A stretch of DNA of 37,126 nt from JALORV01 sp035429725 (lineage in GTDB: Bacteria; Pseudomonadota; Gammaproteobacteria; Burkholderiales; Burkholderiaceae_F). The stretch is from NCBI GenBank assembly GCA_035429725.1, contig DAOMFI010000015.1:1-37126 (forward strand). The letters run 5' to 3'. The notes beneath the pieces are model-generated. The model was not told the origin of the DNA. It searched no databases and saw only the letters and a program-made list of their open reading frames with translations. The position numbers and the translations under genes are program-made. Below, piece after piece: positions 16,490-25,300 of the stretch (the stretch's first letter is position 1; every line of letters begins with the position of its first letter).

Positions 16490-17377
16490 TCAGTGGCTCT
16501 TGATCATCGTGCCGACCCCCTGGTCGGTCAGGATCTCGAGCAGCAGGCAATGATCGACGCGCCCGTCGATGATGTGCACCGCATTCACTCCGCTCTTCGC
16601 GGCCTCCAGAGCAGAGGAAATCTTCGGCAGCATTCCGCCCGAGATCGTGCCGTCGGCAAACAGATCGTCGATCTCGCGCGCAGACAGCCCGGTCAACAGG
16701 CGGCCGTCCTTGTCGAGCACACCCGGCGTGTTGGTCAGCATGACCAGCTTCTCCGCCTTCAGGATCTCAGCGATCTTGCCGGCGACCACATCGGCGTTGA
16801 TGTTGTAGGTCTCGCCATCGGCCCCGAAACCGATGGGTGAGATGACCGGGATGAAGGCGTCGTCCTGCAGCGCCTTCACGACGGCCGGATTGATGGTCTC
16901 GATCTCGCCGACGTGGCCGATGTCGTGCAGCTTGTTCGGGTCGTTCCTGTCGGGCATGCGCAGCTTGCGGGCGCGGATCAGGCCGCCGTCCTTGCCGGTG
17001 AGACCGACCGCCTGGCCGCCAAAGCGGTTGATCAGTGTCACGAGCTCGCCCTGGACTTCACCGGCCAGCACCCATTCGACGACTTCCATCGTCTCGGCGT
17101 CCGTCACCCGCATGCCCTGGACGAAGGTGGATTTCTTGCCGACGCGTTCGAGCGCTTCGTCGATTTGCGGCCCGCCTCCATGGACGACGACCGGATTCAT
17201 GCCGACCAGCTTAAGCAGGACGACATCGTGCGCAAAGGCCTCTTTCAGGTTCTGATCGATCATCGCGTTGCCGCCATATTTCACGACGATCGTCTTGCCA
17301 TGGAAGCGCCGTATGTAGGGCAGCGCCTCGGACAGGATGTCGGCCTTCAGCTGGGGGGCGATCTGCGCGGATTCCAT
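16490..17377 (-). CDS. argB: Acetylglutamate kinase
   Basis: Second step of arginine synthesis: phosphorylates N-acetylglutamate with ATP. The 295-residue protein has the normal length and motifs: KYGGNAM near residue 34, VVHGGGPQI, the NRFGGQAVGLTGKDGG loop, and the NINADVVAGKIA segment. An N-terminal helix before the core (residues 1-28) is of the kind seen in arginine-sensitive hexameric enzymes, so feedback inhibition by arginine is likely but not proved. It diverges from the small HMA gene across 142 bases. A TAACAT box on the minus strand near 17435-17440 might be its -10. Confidence 0.97.
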   Translation of the reverse strand: MESAQIAPQLKADILSEALPYIRRFHGKTIVVKYGGNAMIDQNLKEAFAHDVVLLKLVGMNPVVVHGGGPQIDEALERVGKKSTFVQGMRVTDAETMEVVEWVLAGEVQGELVTLINRFGGQAVGLTGKDGGLIRARKLRMPDRNDPNKLHDIGHVGEIETINPAVVKALQDDAFIPVISPIGFGADGETYNINADVVAGKIAEILKAEKLVMLTNTPGVLDKDGRLLTGLSAREIDDLFADGTISGGMLPKISSALEAAKSGVNAVHIIDGRVDHCLLLEILTDQGVGTMIKSH

Positions 17378-17519
17378 GGCGGGTCAGCTTCGCGAGAGTG
17401 TCAAGAACGGATTCGGCACCGGGCCGGTGCGCGCGCATGTTACCCCGCCCCTTCCTCGTGTTCGCCGCGCCGGCGCCGTGCAGCGCTACGATCGCGCTCT
17501 CGCGAACTGGAGATGCACC

Positions 17520-17723
17520 ATGGAGCAGGTCTTTCGCATCGAGGGCATGCATTGTGGCGGCTGCGTCGCGCGCGTGACTCGCGCGCTGAAAACGATTGCC
17601 GACGACGTCGAGGTCACGCTCGATCCGCCGCAAGCCAGACTGGATGTGCCGAGTGCGGTGACCCCCGAAGTGGTCCAGGCCGCCGTTGCGACCGCAGGCG
17701 ATTACACCGTCAGCCCGGCCTAA
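17520..17723 (+). CDS. Small HMA-domain metal-binding protein (copper chaperone-like)
   Basis: A 67-residue protein consisting of one heavy-metal-associated domain. The metal loop is GMHCGGC with Cys12 and Cys15, the signature of CopZ/Atx1-type copper(I) chaperones. The ATG at 17520 has a GGAG site eight bases upstream and gives the normal CopZ size; the upstream extension of the frame overlaps argB in antisense and is rejected. No P-type ATPase is in the window. Its nearest downstream neighbours, converging from the other strand, include a PCuAC copper chaperone, so copper handling genes are clustered here. Gold, silver or zinc binding cannot be excluded from sequence alone. Confidence 0.92.
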   Translation: MEQVFRIEGMHCGGCVARVTRALKTIADDVEVTLDPPQARLDVPSAVTPEVVQAAVATAGDYTVSPA

Positions 17724-17726
17724 GCG

Positions 17727-17903
17727 TCAGGCCTCGTCCACGGCCTTTTTCAGTCGCACCCGCGCGGCGACGCGCTCCGCCTTGCGCGTCGGGCCGTGCA
17801 CCCCAGCCGCGCGCCGGCGAGCCACCATCGCCAGTGGATTTCGCGGCCGCGGCACCGGCACCGCAACGGATGCCTTCACACTGCGTGCCGCTCGCTTGGC
17901 CAT
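17727..17903 (-). CDS. Small basic protein, 58 residues, function unknown
   Basis: A short gene whose ATG (17901-17903) overlaps the stop of the PCuAC gene as TGATG, the signature of coupled translation. The product is strongly basic, with many Arg, Lys and Ala. It contains PRPRNPLAMVARRRAAGVHG in the middle and ends in a helix-like KKAVDEA. Small proteins with an RNPL..A...R.AG.H pattern seem to occur in related bacteria, from memory; no function is known to me. It has no signal peptide, cysteine or membrane segment. A nucleic-acid or ribosome contact is possible from charge only. It ends three bases from the convergent HMA gene. Confidence 0.6.
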   Translation of the reverse strand: MAKRAARSVKASVAVPVPRPRNPLAMVARRRAAGVHGPTRKAERVAARVRLKKAVDEA

Positions 17904-18361
17904 CAGTGCTTGTGCGCGCTCGCCCCTGCAGCGGCCGGCGCCCGTGTCGCGACCTCGACCTCGATCGGTTGCGTCACCAGGCGTTTGTCCTTGGTCTCGA
18001 TGCGCAGTTCGAGCGGCACGCGCTCGCCGGCCTTCAGGGGGCGCTTCAGGTCCATCAGCATCACGTGGTAGCCGCCCGGCTTGAGTTCAACGCTGCGACC
18101 CGGCGGCAGGTCAAGCCCTGCGATGGCGCGCATACGCATGACGCTACCTTCCATCACCATCTCGTGGATTTCAACAACGCCCGCTACGGGACTGGCGGCG
18201 CCGATGAGACGGGCCCCGTCGTTCGACATCAGCGACATGAAGGCTCCGGTCGCTGTCTGTCCCTGCAGAGCGGGGCGGGCCCACGCGTCCTTGACCTGCA
18301 CCTGGCCGTGGCTTGCGCCCGCCCACGCCAGCAACACCATCCATGCGAAGTATCGAATCAT
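17903..18361 (-). CDS. Periplasmic copper chaperone PCuAC family (DUF461)
   Basis: A 152-residue exported protein with a signal peptide (about 1-19, ending ASHGQ) and one PCuAC domain. The copper(I) ligands fit the family pattern: His66 and Met68 in VEIHEMVM, Met75/77, then His99 and Met101 in GGYHVMLM. The C-terminus ends AHKH, a possible extra metal site. Known members deliver copper to the CuA centre of cytochrome oxidase, and a CuA oxidase is encoded at the left of this window. ATG 18361 has a GGGAG site; an upstream in-frame start at 18379 is less likely. It follows mnhG by 27 bases, so it may be in the Mnh operon. Confidence 0.93.
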   Translation of the reverse strand: MIRYFAWMVLLAWAGASHGQVQVKDAWARPALQGQTATGAFMSLMSNDGARLIGAASPVAGVVEIHEMVMEGSVMRMRAIAGLDLPPGRSVELKPGGYHVMLMDLKRPLKAGERVPLELRIETKDKRLVTQPIEVEVATRAPAAAGASAHKH

Positions 18362-18388
18362 GCGAACTCCCGGAGACAACGGGAAATT

Positions 18389-18742
18389 CTACCGGTCGTC
18401 AGCGGCAGGCCCGTGTTCGTGCGGACCACGCGGTGGACGCAGGCGGGAATCGACGTGCGCCGCGGCCTTGACCAGCAGATGCGCCGCGACGGGTGCCGTC
18501 ATGAAGACGAACAAAGTAATCAGCAGTTCGTGCAGGCTGGCACGGCCGGCCGCGGCAAAGTACCCGATGGACGCCAGCAGCACCGCCCCGACGCCCACCG
18601 TGCTCGCCTTGGTTGGCCCGTGCAGGCGCTTGAGAAAGTCCCGGAACTTCACCAGGCCCCATGCGCCCACCAGTGCGAAGGCCGCTCCCAGCACCACCAG
18701 CAGCGACAGCACAACGTCGAGCACCAACGGCAGATCCTTCAT
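18389..18742 (-). CDS. mnhG: Na+/H+ antiporter subunit G
   Basis: The last Mrp/Mnh complex subunit, 117 residues, with three predicted membrane helices (about 5-25, 42-60, 66-88). The conserved GLVKFRDFLKRLHGPTKAST stretch between helices 1 and 2 is diagnostic of MrpG. The ATG at 18742 overlaps the mnhF stop by four bases. A longer frame from 18988 overlaps mnhF and is a reading artefact. The hydrophilic C-terminal tail is rich in His, Arg and Pro. Confidence 0.93.
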   Translation of the reverse strand: MKDLPLVLDVVLSLLVVLGAAFALVGAWGLVKFRDFLKRLHGPTKASTVGVGAVLLASIGYFAAAGRASLHELLITLFVFMTAPVAAHLLVKAAAHVDSRLRPPRGPHEHGPAADDR

Positions 18743-19014
18743 TCGACGATGTCTCCCCGCAGGAGGTACTTGGCCAGCGCCACGGTGCTGACGAATCCCA
18801 TCATCGCGATGATCAGCGCCACCTCGAAGAACACGGCCGTGTCGAAGTGGATGCCGATCAGAACCAGCAGCGCAACCGAGTTCACGTACAGCGTGTCGAG
18901 CGCGAGGATGCGGTCGGCCAGCGTCGGCCCCTGCAGCAGCCGCCAACCCGCGAGTACCAGCGCGATGACAAAGGCGCCGGCCGCCCATGGCAGCACGGTG
19001 GCAAGCAGGTTCAT
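18739..19014 (-). CDS. mnhF: Na+/H+ antiporter subunit F
   Basis: A 91-residue membrane protein with three helices and the family motif GPTLADRILALDTL in the loop after helix 1. MrpF is a small membrane subunit whose exact role in the sodium/proton antiporter is not known, although the complex generally needs all subunits. It overlaps mnhE (19011-19014) and mnhG (18739-18742) by ATGA at both ends. Confidence 0.95.
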   Translation of the reverse strand: MNLLATVLPWAAGAFVIALVLAGWRLLQGPTLADRILALDTLYVNSVALLVLIGIHFDTAVFFEVALIIAMMGFVSTVALAKYLLRGDIVE

Positions 19015-19505
19015 CTCAGGCCTCCCTCGAAGATCGCCATCAGCGGCACTTCGTAGCGGCGCTTGATCGATGCGATCAGGTCCGCCGGATCGTCCACGTG
19101 CAGCGCATGCACGAGCAGATGCTGGCGATCCTCGGACAGGTCAACCGACAGCGTGCCGGGGGTCATCGTGATGATGCTCGCGAGACTGGCTAGACCATAG
19201 GGTTCGCGGATCGACAGCGGGACCCATACGAAGCCCGGACGAATGCGCTCTTCGGGACCGAGGATCTGCCGCGCGACGACGAACGCTGAAGCGACGATGT
19301 CGTACAAGACGACGCCTGTGAGCCGCACGACCGCGCCCCAGGCGCCAATTCTTGGGGCATCCGGCCGCAGTCGTTCGCTCCACAGGGGAATCACAATGGC
19401 CAGCGCGGCCGCGAGCACGATGTGACCCACGGCCACGCTTCCGACCAGCAGCAGCCAGCCGACGAACAGCATCGCCGAGAGCAGCGGTGCCGGAAGAATC
19501 CGCAT
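19011..19505 (-). CDS. mnhE: Na+/H+ antiporter subunit E
   Basis: A subunit of about 164 residues with two or three N-terminal membrane helices and a cytosolic C-terminal domain. The MrpE signature is visible in ITMTPGTLSVDL and in HALHVDDP. ATG 19505 overlaps the mnhD stop by one base (TGATG); GTG 19508 would add one residue. The protein joins the antiporter complex and is required for full activity in studied homologues. Confidence 0.94.
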   Translation of the reverse strand: MRILPAPLLSAMLFVGWLLLVGSVAVGHIVLAAALAIVIPLWSERLRPDAPRIGAWGAVVRLTGVVLYDIVASAFVVARQILGPEERIRPGFVWVPLSIREPYGLASLASIITMTPGTLSVDLSEDRQHLLVHALHVDDPADLIASIKRRYEVPLMAIFEGGLR

Positions 19506-21079
19506 CACTTCACTTTCTTCATGTCGATGCGCGGATTCCAGGCCGGCGGCGCGGGCGCCGCACCGAGCACCGCGGCGATGTAACCCTTGCGCTCAAGCAG
19601 CTGATGAGCCGTGGCCTCGGCATAGCGCGCCAAGGGTCCAGCCCAAAGCACGATTGCGCAGGCGATCGCCAGCAGCAGTGCCAGCGCCCCCCGCTCCGGC
19701 GACGACATTCGTGCAGCGGCCGTCTGCATCGCGTTGGGTGGTACCGCCTTCCAGAACACGGTCGACCCGGCGCGCGCCAACGCCACGACAATACCGAGGC
19801 TCGACAGCAGCACCACCATCCAGACAGCCACCGCCATCGCCTCACCGCGGGCGGCGGCGAGCAGCATGCTCTTGCCAAGAAAGCCGCCAAAGGGCGGCAA
19901 GCCGGCGACCGCCACGGCGAGCAGGAAGTAGAGCGTTCCATAACTTCCCGCCGAGGCCAGCGGCGCCGGCACCATCTCGTCGCCCGCCTGGCCGCGCGAG
20001 GCGACCATCGAGTCCACCAGCAAGAAGAGCGCAGCGGCGACAATGGTGCTGTGAACGAGGTAAAACAGGCCCGCCGCGAGCGTTCCCTCGGAGCCGAGGC
20101 CCACGGCCAGCAGCAGCATGCCGGCCGAGGCCAGCACGAGGTAGGCCACCAGCCGCCGCAGGTGCCAGGAGGCCAGTGCTCCGAAGGCGGCCAACGCCAG
20201 CGTTGCGAGGGCCAGCCACGGCAGCCAGGGATCGGCAACTGATGCCGCCGCCCCGGCGTCTGCGCCAAACAGCAGCGTGGTCGAACGCGCGATGCAGTAG
20301 ACACCCACCTTGGTCATGATGACAAAGAGCGCCGCCACCGGCGCGGTCGCGGCACCATAGGTATCGGTCAGCCAGAAGTACAGCGGAAAAATGGCCGCCT
20401 TCACCCCGAACACAACAATCAGCAGCAACGCGGCGGACTGCAGCACGGCAGCGCTTTCGGCCGGCACCATCGGAATCCGCTGTGCCAGGTCCGCCATGTT
20501 CAGTGTGCCCGTCAGGCCGTAGAGCGTCGACACGGCAAGCAGGAACAGCGCCGAACCCGTCAGGTTGAAGACGACATAGTGCACCGAGGCGCGCAGCCGC
20601 ACCGGCCCGGCGCCATGGAGCAGCAGTCCGTACGAGGCGATCAGCAGCACCTCGAAGAAGACGAAGAGGTTGAAGAGGTCCGCGGTCAGGAAGGCGCCGT
20701 TGAGACCCATTAGCTGGAACTGGAACAGCGCATGAAAGTGCGGCCCGCGCTCATCGTGCCGGCCGTGCGCACCGCGCCCGCAGGCGTAGAGCACGCTGGC
20801 CACGGCGACCAGCGCGGTCAGCACCAGCATCAGCGCCGCCAGCCGGTCGAGCGCCAGTGCGATGCCGAATGGGGCCCGCCAGTTGCCCAGCAGATAGGCG
20901 CTGACTTCGCCGCTGTTGGCCAACACGGCAAGGCGCAATGCGACCACCACCAGGGCCAGCGTGGCGCAGACCGAAACCGCGGCCGCGGCACGCGGAGAGC
21001 GCCGCTCGACCAGCAGCGCCAGCGCGCCGGCCAGCAGCGGCAGCACGATCGGCGAGACGATCCAGTGCGTTCCCGTCAT
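19505..21079 (-). CDS. mnhD: Na+/H+ antiporter subunit D
   Basis: A 524-residue polytopic protein of the proton-conducting antiporter family related to complex I subunits NuoM/N/L, with about 14 membrane helices. Typical features are the helix containing FNLFVFFEVLLIASYGL, the conserved lysine in FGVKAAIFPLYFWL, and LPPFGGFLGKSML in a later helix. It works with subunit A as an ion-translocating core. It overlaps mnhC by four bases (21076-21079) and mnhE by one base. Length and order agree with group 2 Mrp operons. Confidence 0.96.
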   Translation of the reverse strand: MTGTHWIVSPIVLPLLAGALALLVERRSPRAAAAVSVCATLALVVVALRLAVLANSGEVSAYLLGNWRAPFGIALALDRLAALMLVLTALVAVASVLYACGRGAHGRHDERGPHFHALFQFQLMGLNGAFLTADLFNLFVFFEVLLIASYGLLLHGAGPVRLRASVHYVVFNLTGSALFLLAVSTLYGLTGTLNMADLAQRIPMVPAESAAVLQSAALLLIVVFGVKAAIFPLYFWLTDTYGAATAPVAALFVIMTKVGVYCIARSTTLLFGADAGAAASVADPWLPWLALATLALAAFGALASWHLRRLVAYLVLASAGMLLLAVGLGSEGTLAAGLFYLVHSTIVAAALFLLVDSMVASRGQAGDEMVPAPLASAGSYGTLYFLLAVAVAGLPPFGGFLGKSMLLAAARGEAMAVAVWMVVLLSSLGIVVALARAGSTVFWKAVPPNAMQTAAARMSSPERGALALLLAIACAIVLWAGPLARYAEATAHQLLERKGYIAAVLGAAPAPPAWNPRIDMKKVK

Positions 21080-21450
21080 CGCTCGTTCTCGCCCGTTGTC
21101 GTCGAAGGGACCACCGGTTCGTCGCAGTCGACGTGATCGCTTTCCGTCTCGGCACGTGCCCGCAGGGCGATGACCAGCAACAGCGCCGTCATCGCGAAGC
21201 TGATGACTATGGCTGTCAGGACGAGCGCCTGCGGCAGCGGGTCGGCGTATTGCGCCAGCGATGCGACGCGCTCGCCGTCGATGATCGGTGGCTTGTTGAC
21301 GGCCACCCGGCCGGTAACGAAGATGAAGACATTCACCGCGTAGGACAGCAGCGTCATGCCGAGCACGACGTCGAACGTGCGGGCGCGTAGCAGCAGGAAG
21401 ACTCCCGCGCCGGCCATCACGCCGATGAAGAGTGCGAGCAGCGCCTCCAT
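21076..21450 (-). CDS. mnhC: Na+/H+ antiporter subunit C
   Basis: A 124-residue subunit homologous to NuoK, with three membrane helices (about 3-21, 27-47, 73-95). The conserved DPLPQALVLTAIVISFA (70-86) is the family signature. The C-terminal tail is acidic and variable. The ATG overlaps the mnhAB stop as TGATG at 21450, and the stop overlaps mnhD, so translation of the whole set is probably coupled. Confidence 0.96.
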   Translation of the reverse strand: MEALLALFIGVMAGAGVFLLLRARTFDVVLGMTLLSYAVNVFIFVTGRVAVNKPPIIDGERVASLAQYADPLPQALVLTAIVISFAMTALLLVIALRARAETESDHVDCDEPVVPSTTTGENER

Positions 21451-24224
21451 CAGCGGGCCGCCTGCAGCCGGCCCAGAGCCGCCAGCATCATCATCGTTGC
21501 GCCGACCACGGTGAGGAACACGCCCAGGTCGAACACGCTGGCGCTCGCCAGCGGCACCGGGCCGAACAGCGGCAGGTGCGGATAGTCGTAAGTGCTGGTG
21601 AGAAAGGGACTGCCGAAAAATCCGCTTGCCACGCCGGTCAGGCCTGAGATCAGCAGCCCGCTGCCTACCCAGGGCGAAAAGTCGCGCGGCAGCCGCTCCT
21701 CCGTCCAGCGCTGTCCGTTGGCCACGTATTGCAGGATCAGCCCGATCGCCAGCACCAGACCAGCAATGAAGCCGCCGCCCGGTTCATTGTGCCCGCGCAG
21801 CAGCAGGAAGATCGACACCAGCACGACAAAGGGCAGCAGCAGCCGCGATACCAGCGCCAGCATCAACGAAACCTGGCCGGAGCCGGGCACAGGCGGCGAT
21901 GCGTGGGGATGCGCGATCGCTTTCGCACCCGGAACGAGCATCGCCGCGATGATGATCGCGGCAATCCCTAGTACCGTGATCTCGCCCAGCGTGTCGAAGC
22001 CGCGGAAGTCGACAATGATTACATTGACCGCATTCGCTCCGCCGCCGAGCGGCACAGAATTCGCCAGGAAGTACGCGGCGATCGAATCGAAGGGGCGTGT
22101 CATCACCATGAACGCGAGTGCCGCGGTACCTAACCCGGCTGCCACCGCGACGCAGACATGGAGCGCGACCCGCGCCTGCTGCGGTTCGCGCGGACTCGCC
22201 GGCGGCAGCCAGTGCAGCGCCAGCATCATCAGCACGACCGTCACGAGTTCGACGAGCACTTGCGTCAGCGCCAGATCGGGCGCCGACAGATAGACGAAGA
22301 CCCACGCCACGACCAGTCCCACGGCGCCCAGGAACAGGAGTGCCACCAGGCGGCGCCGGAAGGTAACCGCCGCGGCGATCGCGAATACGGTCCCCATCAA
22401 CAGGACGGCCGGCGCGATCAGTCCGGCCGGCGTCAACGGCGCCACCGCACCGACCGCTCCACCGCGCAGGAACGGCAGCGCGCCGGCGGCTACGGCCACC
22501 AGCACCAGCATCAGCAGGTACCACTGCAGGCTGCCGTTCTGCAGTGCCAGCGTCAGTGCGCGCGCTGACCCGATACTGCGCTCGATGAAGAGCAGGAACG
22601 CCTCGCGGCCGCCGCGCGGCAGCAGAACCACGCGGTGCAGATTCACGAAGTGCTGCAGCCCGAAGTAGAGCGCGAGTCCGCCCGCGAGCGCGATGAAAGA
22701 CATCAGCAGCGGAAGGTTGAAACCGTGCCAAAGGGCGAGGCTGTAGTAGGGCAGCTCGCCACCCAGTGCGGCGGTCGCCGCCACCGCCAGCAGCGGACCC
22801 ACGGTCAGGGCAGGAGCAACTCCAACGGCCAGGCAGATGACGACGAGGATCTCGACCGGCACGCGCATGAAGCGAGGCGGCTCGTGCGGAGTGTGCGTCA
22901 ATCCAACCGGCTCGCCGTTGAAGAAGACGTCGTGGATGAAACGCGCGCTGTAAGCCACGCTGAAGACGCCCGCGATCGTCGCGCCTACCGGCAACGCCAG
23001 GGCGATCAGCCGCGGACCTTCGGCCGCGACGGCGACGCCGAAGAACATCTCCTTGGACAGGAAGCCGTTGAGCAACGGCACGCCGGCCATCGCGGCGCTA
23101 GCCACCATCGCGAGCGCACCGGTCCAGGGCAGGTACTTCCATAGCCCGTTGAGTCGCCGCATGTCACGCGAACCGGTCTCATGGTCGATGATGCCCGCCG
23201 CCATGAAGAGCGAGGCCTTGAACGTCGCGTGATTGAGTATGTGGAAGACGCCTGCCACGATGGCCAGAGGGCTATCCATACCGAAGAGCAGCGTGATCAG
23301 ACCCAGATGGCTGATGGTGGAATAGGCGAGCAGGCCCTTGAGGTCGTGCTGGAAGATCGCAAGGTAGGCGCCCACCAGCAGGGTCGCCAGCCCCGTCAGG
23401 CCGACGAGCCAGAACCACGCGTCCGAGTGGCCGAGCGCCGGGTACATGCGCGCCAGAAGGAACACGCCGGCCTTCACCATCGTGGCGGAGTGCAGGTAAG
23501 CCGACACGGGCGTCGGCGCTGCCATCGCGTGCGGCAGCCAGAAGTGGAACGGGAACTGCGCACTTTTGGTAAACGCGCCCAGCAACACCAGCACCAGGGC
23601 CGGCAGATACAGCGGATGGGCGCGGATCGCGTCGCCGGCTGCCAGGACCGCATCGAGCTGGAAGCTGCCAACGATGTGCCCGAGCAGCAGCACGCCGCCC
23701 AGCAGTGCGAGGCCTCCTGCGCCGGTGATCGTCAGCGCCATGCGCGCGCCCTCGCGGGCATCGGCGCGATGGTTCCAGTAGCCGATCAGCAGGAACGAGG
23801 CGAGGCTGGTGGCCTCCCAGAACACGACCAGCAGCAGCAGGTTGTCCGCCAGCACCAGCCCCAGCATGGCGCCCATGAAGAGCAGCAGGTAACGAAAGAA
23901 GCGCGCCGCCGGATCGTTCGCATGCAGGTAGTAGGCGGCATAGAGCACGACCAGCGCGCCGATGGCGCAGACAAGCAGCGCGAACACCCACGCCAGCCCG
24001 TCGACGCGGAAACCGAACGTCAGGCCAAGCGTCGGCAGCCAGTCAATCGACCAGCGCAGCACCTGGCCGCGAAAGATCTCCGGCGCCGCGGCCAGCACCA
24101 GCGCGAGCGCGGCCAGCGTGACGATGCCGGCCACCCAGGCGGCGACGTTCCGACGCTCGTTCGGCACCAGACCAAGCAGCGCGGCTCCGGCGAAGGGCAG
24201 CAGCGCGAGCAGCAGCAGCTTCAT
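21450..24224 (-). CDS. mnhA: Na+/H+ antiporter subunit A fused to subunit B
   Basis: A 924-residue membrane protein. The first two-thirds is the NuoL-like antiporter core, with HFWLPHAMAAPTPVSAYLHS, the lysine-bearing DLKGLLAYSTISHLG and the FLSKEMFF segment. Next comes the MrpA C-terminal region with FRGFDTLGEITVLG. The last roughly 150 residues match separate MrpB proteins, including GHNEPGGGFIAGL and the final DLGVFLTVVGA. This A+B fusion is the usual form in group 2 Mrp operons. The start ATG 24224 overlaps the CaCA antiporter stop by four bases. A longer frame to 24800 lies inside the CaCA gene and is rejected. This subunit is the likely sodium/proton path together with subunit D. Confidence 0.95.
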   Translation of the reverse strand: MKLLLLALLPFAGAALLGLVPNERRNVAAWVAGIVTLAALALVLAAAPEIFRGQVLRWSIDWLPTLGLTFGFRVDGLAWVFALLVCAIGALVVLYAAYYLHANDPAARFFRYLLLFMGAMLGLVLADNLLLLVVFWEATSLASFLLIGYWNHRADAREGARMALTITGAGGLALLGGVLLLGHIVGSFQLDAVLAAGDAIRAHPLYLPALVLVLLGAFTKSAQFPFHFWLPHAMAAPTPVSAYLHSATMVKAGVFLLARMYPALGHSDAWFWLVGLTGLATLLVGAYLAIFQHDLKGLLAYSTISHLGLITLLFGMDSPLAIVAGVFHILNHATFKASLFMAAGIIDHETGSRDMRRLNGLWKYLPWTGALAMVASAAMAGVPLLNGFLSKEMFFGVAVAAEGPRLIALALPVGATIAGVFSVAYSARFIHDVFFNGEPVGLTHTPHEPPRFMRVPVEILVVICLAVGVAPALTVGPLLAVAATAALGGELPYYSLALWHGFNLPLLMSFIALAGGLALYFGLQHFVNLHRVVLLPRGGREAFLLFIERSIGSARALTLALQNGSLQWYLLMLVLVAVAAGALPFLRGGAVGAVAPLTPAGLIAPAVLLMGTVFAIAAAVTFRRRLVALLFLGAVGLVVAWVFVYLSAPDLALTQVLVELVTVVLMMLALHWLPPASPREPQQARVALHVCVAVAAGLGTAALAFMVMTRPFDSIAAYFLANSVPLGGGANAVNVIIVDFRGFDTLGEITVLGIAAIIIAAMLVPGAKAIAHPHASPPVPGSGQVSLMLALVSRLLLPFVVLVSIFLLLRGHNEPGGGFIAGLVLAIGLILQYVANGQRWTEERLPRDFSPWVGSGLLISGLTGVASGFFGSPFLTSTYDYPHLPLFGPVPLASASVFDLGVFLTVVGATMMMLAALGRLQAAR

Positions 24225-25300
24225 GCCGCGGGCCGGGGCTTGCGCACGAGCACGACGATCAGCGTGATGACCGTGAGCGGAATGACGAAGCTCATCATCG
24301 CCGTCGAGAACGGTTCCAGCGCGGCATGCTTTTGGGCGGCCAGAACCAGATAGGCGACGTAGCAGAGGTAGTACAGCAGAAACACGCCGCCCTCCCAGCG
24401 CGCGATCTCGCGCCCGGTGATGAGCACCGGCAGGCAGGCGAGCGCGACAGCCAGCATGACCCAGATGTCGAAGGCCAGCACCGCCGGCGGCATGACCAGG
24501 CCCTGAGTGCCGGATGCCAGGCCGGCCAGCCCGAGACAGCCGAGAATGTTGAAAGTGTTGCTGCCGATCACGTTGCCCACGGCAATGTCGCGCTCCCCCT
24601 TGAGCGCGGCGGCGATCGACGTGGCGACCTCCGGCAGGGACGTGCCCGCAGCGACGATCGTCAGTCCGATGACGAGGTCGCTGACGCCCATCGCCTTGGC
24701 AAAATTGACCGATGCCTTCACCAGCCACTCCGAGCCGAAGACCAGCCCAACCAGTCCGACGACGATAAGTGCGAGCTGTACCAGCAACCTGGAGTCCCAC
24801 GCACCGGCCGGGGCCGGACTGAAGTCTTCCGCGTACTCGGACTGGGCCATCGCGGACTGCCGTCGCGACTGCCTTATTAGGTACACCGTGTAGACGATCA
24901 GCAGACCGAACAACAGCGCTGCGTCACCGAAGCCGAGCGTATGGTCCATGCCCAGCACCAGCAGCAGCAGCGACGCGCCGATCATGATCGGCACCTCCTG
25001 GCGAATCAGCTGGACGTTGACCGCGAGCGGCGCTATCAGGGCGCTGAGGCCGAGGATGAACAGCACATTGAAGATGTTGCTGCCGACGACGTTTCCGATG
25101 GCAAGGTCGGTCTTGCCTTCGAGCACCGCACCGACCGACACCGCGACCTCGGGTGCGCTGGTGCCGAAGGCGACGATCGTGAGTCCCACGACCAGCGGCG
25201 AAATGCCGAGCGAAAGCGCCAGCTTCGAGGCTCCACGCACCAGCAGCGATGCACCGGCCACAAGCGAAGCGAGGCCCAGCGCGAACAGGAAGAGATTCAT
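24221..25300 (-). CDS. CaCA-family calcium/sodium antiporter (YrbG-like)
   Basis: A 359-residue inner-membrane exchanger with about ten helices in two inverted repeats. The ion-binding alpha repeats are complete: GTSAPEVAVSV with GNVVGSNIFN in the first half, GTSLPEVATSI with GNVIGSNTFN in the second. Members exchange calcium for sodium or protons. ATG 25300 has an AGGGA ribosome site; a frame 37 residues longer has an Arg/Pro-rich leader that does not fit. A TATACT box at 25346-25351 may be the -10 of the whole operon. The stop overlaps the mnhA start, tying it to the Mrp complex. The physiological ion is not certain. Confidence 0.92.
   Translation of the reverse strand: MNLFLFALGLASLVAGASLLVRGASKLALSLGISPLVVGLTIVAFGTSAPEVAVSVGAVLEGKTDLAIGNVVGSNIFNVLFILGLSALIAPLAVNVQLIRQEVPIMIGASLLLLVLGMDHTLGFGDAALLFGLLIVYTVYLIRQSRRQSAMAQSEYAEDFSPAPAGAWDSRLLVQLALIVVGLVGLVFGSEWLVKASVNFAKAMGVSDLVIGLTIVAAGTSLPEVATSIAAALKGERDIAVGNVIGSNTFNILGCLGLAGLASGTQGLVMPPAVLAFDIWVMLAVALACLPVLITGREIARWEGGVFLLYYLCYVAYLVLAAQKHAALEPFSTAMMSFVIPLTVITLIVVLVRKPRPAA

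Noticed and set aside
16913..19066. Long plus-strand open frame of 717 codons
   Set aside because: It runs antisense through argB, the PCuAC gene and mnhG/F, and its product is Arg/His/Gln-rich with no recognisable domain; a high-GC shadow.
23181..24353. Long plus-strand open frame of 390 codons
   Set aside because: Antisense to the mnhA core; composition rich in Gln, Arg and His as expected for the reverse of membrane-protein code.
24225..24800. Extension of mnhA upstream of 24224
   Set aside because: It lies in another frame of the CaCA antiporter gene and is Arg/Gly-rich without membrane helices, whereas MKLLLLALLPF at 24224 is a normal MrpA start.
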